In this document: in pieces, positions 40,479 to 43,959 of the stretch
Numbering within the stretch: position 1 is the first letter of the stretch
Layout: every line of letters starts with the position of its first letter
DNA from: Ruminococcus sp.
GTDB lineage: Bacteria; Bacillota; Clostridia; Oscillospirales; Acutalibacteraceae
Direction of reading: 5' to 3'
Assembly: GCA_017404665.1 (NCBI GenBank)
Contig: JAFRBX010000041.1
Location: 1-43,959, forward strand
DNA: 43,959 bases
The notes under the pieces: model-generated
What the model saw: only the letters and a program-made list of their open reading frames with translations
Told to the model about the DNA's origin: nothing
The model's database searches: none
Program-made: the position numbers and the translations under genes

Positions 40479-42573
40479 ACTGGACGCTGAATAAAAGCTC
40501 GCCGTAGCTTGGGTAGGGCCAGTACTCGGACGCAGTGCACATCTCCATCTCGTCGGAGATCGCGCGCAGCTCATCCATCGTCTTGAGCGTTTCGTTGCAG
40601 CAGTACTCCGCGTGGCTCTGGATGTTTTTGCGGTAGGCGATCGAGCCTCCGACCTTAGAGTCGAGCTCGTCGATCTTTTCGCTGAACGCCGCGAGCAGGT
40701 CGCTGAGCTTGTTCAACAGCTTGATTTCCGCGTCGACGCGGATATCCTCGGATACCGCGCGCTTGCGCTGTATCGTTTCTGCCAGCTCGCCCGTGAACGC
40801 GGATACGGCGGGGAAGATGTCCTTCTTCGCCATGTCGAGCATCGTCAGCGCTTCAAGATCGATGATCTTGATGTAGTTTTCGAGCAGGATCTCCTGCCGC
40901 GCCCTGACCTCGGTCTCGTTGAAGATGTGATTGCGCTCAAAGAGATCGAGATTTTTCTTGGTGGTGTATTTTTTCAGCGCCTCGGGCGTGGAGCGCAGGT
41001 TCAGCAGTCCGCGGGCTTCCGCCTCGGCTCTCCACTCGTCGGTGTAGCCGTCGCCGTTGAAGATGATGCGGCGGTGCTTTTTCAGATTCTTGCGGATCAG
41101 CCGGCGTACAGCGGCGTCGATATCGTTCGCTTTCTCCAGCTCGTCGGAGAAGGAGGACAGCACGTCGGCGACCATGGTGTTGAGCATGATGTTGGGACAG
41201 GAGATGTTCAGCGCCGAGCCCAGCGCGCGGAACTCGAACTTGTTGCCCGTAAAGGCAAAGGGCGAGGTGCGGTTGCGGTCGGTGGTGTCCTTGCGGATCT
41301 CCGGCAGCGCCTCGGCGCCGGTGTTCATGATGACCTTGCCCTGGCTTTCATAGTCATCGCCGTTGATGATCGCCTCGACGATCGCTTCGAGGTCGTCGCC
41401 CAAAAACATCGAGATAATGAATGGGGGCGCTTCGTCGCCGCCCATGCGGTGGTCGTTGCCGGCGGTCGCGACAGACAGCCTTAAAAGGTCCTGATATTCA
41501 TCGACCGCTTTGATCACGGCGGTCAAAAACAGCAGGAACTGGGTGTTTTCCTCGGGCTTTTTGCCGGGCTTTAAGAGGTTTTCGCCTGTGTTTGTCGAGA
41601 GCGACCAGTTGTTGTGTTTGCCGGATCCGTTCACGCCCTTAAAGGGCTTTTCGTGCAAGAGACATACCATGCCGTGCTCTCGCGCGATGCGCTTCATCAG
41701 CTCCATCGTCAGCTGATTGTGATCAGCGGCAATGTTGACGGTGGTGAAGATCGGCGCCAGCTCATGCTGTGCGGGCGCGACCTCGTTGTGCTCGGTCTTG
41801 GCGTAGATGCCCAGCTTCCACAGCTCCTCGTCCAGCTCAGCCATAAACGCCTTGACGCGCTGCTTGATCGCGCCGAAGTAGTGATCGTCGAGCTGCTGCC
41901 CCTTCGGCGAGCGCGCGCCGAACAGGGTGCGTCCGGTATATTTGAGGTCCTTTCTGAGGTCGTACATTTCCTTGTCGATCAAAAAGTACTCCTGCTCGGG
42001 GCCGACGGTCGCGTCCACGCGGGTGATATCCGTCCTGCCTAAGAGGTGCAGGATGCGCACCGCCTCGTGATTGATGCGGTCCATCGAGCGCAGCAGCGGC
42101 GTTTTCTTGTCCAGCACGTCGCCGGTGTACGACATGAACGCGGTGGGGATGCACAGGGTGTTGTCCTTGACAAAGGCGGGCGAGGTGGGGTCCCATGTCG
42201 TGTAGCCGCGCGCTTCAAAGGTAGCGCGGATGCCGCCGGAGGGGAAGGAGGACGCGTCCGGCTCGCCCTTGATCAGCTCCTTGCCGGAGAATTCCATGAT
42301 CACATGGCCGTCGGCGTGGGGAGAGATAAAGCTGTCGTGCTTTTCGGCGGTGATGCCGGTCATCGGCTGGAACCAGTGGGTGTAGTGGGTACAGCCCTTT
42401 TCGATCGCCCATTCCTTCATTGCGTCGGCGACTGCGTTTGCGACCTCGATACTGAGCGTGGTGCCGCTTTCGATGCTCGCGTGCAGCGCCGCGTAGGTTT
42501 CCTGCGTCAGCCTGACGCGCATTTTCTCGTCATTGAATACGTTTGAGGCAAAAATGCCGGGTACGTCTATCAT
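40477..42573 (-). CDS. glnN: glutamine synthetase type III, second paralogue
   Basis: 698 residues; the ATG at 42573 ([18 protein letters not shown]) follows GGGAGGTATAT. Collinear with the GSIII at 5461 and with the same signatures: [70 protein letters not shown], and [15 protein letters not shown]. The C-terminal third diverges most. Its leader has no AAAGRC hairpin but a palindromic repeat, so it is not an obvious NitR target. Placed beside the purine-catabolic genes, it could capture ammonia freed by the deaminases and carbamate kinase, leaving the first copy for general nitrogen limitation. Confidence 0.95.
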   Translation of the reverse strand: MIDVPGIFASNVFNDEKMRVRLTQETYAALHASIESGTTLSIEVANAVADAMKEWAIEKGCTHYTHWFQPMTGITAEKHDSFISPHADGHVIMEFSGKELIKGEPDASSFPSGGIRATFEARGYTTWDPTSPAFVKDNTLCIPTAFMSYTGDVLDKKTPLLRSMDRINHEAVRILHLLGRTDITRVDATVGPEQEYFLIDKEMYDLRKDLKYTGRTLFGARSPKGQQLDDHYFGAIKQRVKAFMAELDEELWKLGIYAKTEHNEVAPAQHELAPIFTTVNIAADHNQLTMELMKRIAREHGMVCLLHEKPFKGVNGSGKHNNWSLSTNTGENLLKPGKKPEENTQFLLFLTAVIKAVDEYQDLLRLSVATAGNDHRMGGDEAPPFIISMFLGDDLEAIVEAIINGDDYESQGKVIMNTGAEALPEIRKDTTDRNRTSPFAFTGNKFEFRALGSALNISCPNIMLNTMVADVLSSFSDELEKANDIDAAVRRLIRKNLKKHRRIIFNGDGYTDEWRAEAEARGLLNLRSTPEALKKYTTKKNLDLFERNHIFNETEVRARQEILLENYIKIIDLEALTMLDMAKKDIFPAVSAFTGELAETIQRKRAVSEDIRVDAEIKLLNKLSDLLAAFSEKIDELDSKVGGSIAYRKNIQSHAEYCCNETLKTMDELRAISDEMEMCTASEYWPYPSYGELLFSVQ

Positions 42574-42590
42574 ATATACCTCCCGGTTAT

Positions 42591-42718
42591 AGAGAATAGA
42601 GAAAAGATAACAGATAACAGTGTAGGGAAACGCTTCGCGTTTTGGATTCCAATTTAAAAACTGAACGAGCGAAGCGAGAATCATTCACTATTCTCTTTTC
42701 TCTATTATCTATTATCTA
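42591..42718. repeat. palindromic element with heptad-repeat arms, copy 4
   Basis: Arms AGAGAATAGAGAAAAGATAA...CAGTG and CACTATTCTCTTTTCTCTAT...ATCT; core GGGAAACGCTTCGCGTTTTG and CGAGCGAAGCGAG. It forms the leader region of the second glnN. Confidence 0.8.
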
Positions 42719-42772
42719 GTAATAAAGTATATTCGATTCCGCCGTCCGTGTCAACTAAAACAGGTATATTAA

Positions 42773-42875
42773 TTGTCATTGCGAGGGGCGCAATCATTAA
42801 GGTTGAGATTGCCGCGTCGGAACATAGTTCCTCCTCGCAATGACAATCTGAAATGCGCCCCGCGGCAATCTCACC
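42773..42875. repeat. GTCATTGCGA-family repeat, compound copy 4
   Basis: TTGTCATTGCGAGG (42773) and CCTCGCAATGACAA (42833) make a 14-bp inverted pair around a second half-copy (GGTTGAGATTGCCGCG). Another half-copy, CGCGGCAATCTCACCC, follows and ends just before the dapF -35. Confidence 0.82.
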
Positions 42876-42878
42876 CGA

Positions 42879-42907
42879 TTGACAATTACAGTGATTCCCA
42901 GTATAAT
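42879..42907 (+). promoter_or_regulatory. promoter of dapF
   Basis: TTGACA 42879-42884, 17-bp spacer, TATAAT 42902-42907; the -35 abuts the repeat. Confidence 0.83.
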
Positions 42908-42927
42908 TGTCCCGAAAGGGTGATTGT

Positions 42928-43776
42928 ATGAAAAAACTGCGTTTCACGAAGATGCACGGCATCTCTAACGATTATGTCTATATCAGCACATTTGACCAAC
43001 AGGAAGAGGACTGGGAGAAGCTCGCGATCCGCCTGTCCGACCGCCGCACTGGTATCGGCGGCGACGGGATCATCCTCGTCTGTCCGTCAAAGGTCGCCGA
43101 CGCGAAGATGCGCATTTTCAATGCCGACGGCAGCGAGGGCAAGATGTGCGGCAACGGCGTCCGCTGTGTCGGCAAGTTCGTCTACGACAAGGGGCTTGTC
43201 CCCGCGGAAAAAACCACCGTCACGATCGAAACGCTCAGCGGTATCAAGACGCTTGAGCTGACCGTGAAAGGCGGCAAGGTGCAGTCAGCCCGCGTCGATA
43301 TGGAGGCGGCGATCCTCGACCCCGCATCTATTCCCGTCAAATACGACGGCGACAGGATGATCGACGCGCCCTTGCAGGTGAACGGTAAAATTTGGAACGT
43401 CACCGCCGTATCCATGGGCAATCCGCACTGCGTGACCTTTGTCGATGACGTCGACGCTTTGGAGCTCGAAAAAATCGGACCGCATTTTGAGAACCATCCC
43501 GCTTTCCCTGAGCGGGTGAATACCGAGTTCGTGAAAGTGATCGACGATCATACCCTGCAGATGCGCGTGTGGGAGCGCGGCTCGGGTGAGACATGGGCGT
43601 GCGGTACGGGCGCCTGCGCGACCGCCGTGGCGGCATGTCTGAACGGCTATTGCAAAAAGGGCGAGGATATCACCGTACGCCTGCGCGGCGGCGATCTTAC
43701 CATCCGCTATACCGACGAGACCGTCATCATGACGGGACCTGCCTCGACTGTCTTTGAGGGAGAAGTAGAGGTATAA
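42928..43776 (+). CDS. dapF: diaminopimelate epimerase
   Basis: Interconverts LL- and meso-diaminopimelate, the step after DapL, for peptidoglycan and lysine. The ATG at 42928 (MKKLRFTKMHGISNDYVY) lies behind AAAGGGTGATT; 282 residues. Both catalytic cysteines are present: NADGSEGKMCGNGVRC in the first half and ETWACGTGACATA in the second. MGNPHCVTF and WERGSGE also match. Single-gene transcript as far as can be seen; dapL at 3342-4520 completes the route. Confidence 0.97.
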   Translation: MKKLRFTKMHGISNDYVYISTFDQQEEDWEKLAIRLSDRRTGIGGDGIILVCPSKVADAKMRIFNADGSEGKMCGNGVRCVGKFVYDKGLVPAEKTTVTIETLSGIKTLELTVKGGKVQSARVDMEAAILDPASIPVKYDGDRMIDAPLQVNGKIWNVTAVSMGNPHCVTFVDDVDALELEKIGPHFENHPAFPERVNTEFVKVIDDHTLQMRVWERGSGETWACGTGACATAVAACLNGYCKKGEDITVRLRGGDLTIRYTDETVIMTGPASTVFEGEVEV

Positions 43777-43959
43777 ATGGAACGTATTTACCGCCCCCTC
43801 TGACGAGGTACCCCCGTTGGGCAATGTCGTCAACTTAAGGTGAAAATGCTCATACAGCCCTCACAGCGTTTGCGGAGGGTGCCCGTAAGGGCGGGAGGGT
43901 CGACATGGTAGAAACGAATCAATATCATCTATGTCTTTCGTTTCAGCCGGGGCGACCCC
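43777..43959. other. repeat-rich end of window
   Basis: It starts with another CCCCCTCTGACGAGG fragment (43791). A large imperfect hairpin lies at 43899-43958: GGGTCG...GAAACGA pairs with TTCGTTTC...CGACCC. No coding sequence; likely another palindromic element continuing past the window. Confidence 0.5.

Overview
The window reads as chromosomal DNA of a Clostridia-type Firmicute, probably a gut Oscillospiraceae/Ruminococcaceae relative. The reasons are near-consensus sigma-A promoters (TTGACA-17-TATAAT), strong AGGAGG ribosome sites, the LL-diaminopimelate aminotransferase (DapL) route to lysine, two type III glutamine synthetases, a ThiT thiamine importer, a BMP-family nucleobase importer and many small palindromic intergenic repeats. 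The organism is inferred from gene content only; no 16S rRNA gene is present.

Positions 1-15400 form a nitrogen-assimilation block: the 3' part of glmS, a short GlnA-like gene, dapL, a NitR-like ANTAR RNA-binding regulator, glnN (GSIII), an ammonium channel fused to a PII domain, and purF-carA-carB. Four leaders (nitR, glnN, amtB, purF) and one gene-less divergent transcript share a design: a small hairpin with the six-base loop AAAGGC or AAAGAC (A at loop position 1, G at 4), mutually exclusive with an intrinsic terminator. This fits ANTAR antitermination. It would make ammonium uptake, glutamine synthesis and glutamine-using nucleotide enzymes one post-transcriptional regulon. The fifth copy heads a candidate ~245-nt small RNA at 1548-1791 (minus strand) with its own promoter and a strong terminator.

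Positions 15400-22900 are mixed. They hold a gene-poor stretch, a barstar gene behind the 3' remnant of a barnase gene, tRNA-Arg(ACG) with three tandem copies of a degenerate tRNA 5' half, an acyltransferase, a TPP riboswitch controlling thiT and thiamine pyrophosphokinase, a metallophosphoesterase/CYTH pair, and a DUF2975-like membrane protein with a small Cro/CI repressor under TTAACG-N5-CGTTAA operators.

Positions 22900-42600 form a catabolic block. A minus-strand operon has a YheO/DauR-like regulator, an unusual PLP-dependent enzyme and a threonine synthase. The plus strand has a PHP phosphoesterase, then ygeY, ygeW and carbamate kinase. A guanine deaminase, a BMP-type ABC importer, an 8-oxoguanine deaminase and a second GSIII follow. 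Together they suggest import and breakdown of purine bases, with carbamoyl phosphate giving ATP and the freed ammonia captured by glutamine synthetase. No xanthine dehydrogenase, ygfK or hydantoinase gene lies in the window, so the pathway is incomplete here. dapF closes the window.

Short palindromic repeats are unusually active in shaping genes. One lies in frame in the AmtB-PII linker, several supply or abut stop codons (nitR, ygeY, the DUF559 gene, guaD), and one pair forms inverted ends around a DUF559 nuclease gene, which looks like a compact mobile unit. All functional calls come from reading the sequence; nothing was searched or folded by computer.
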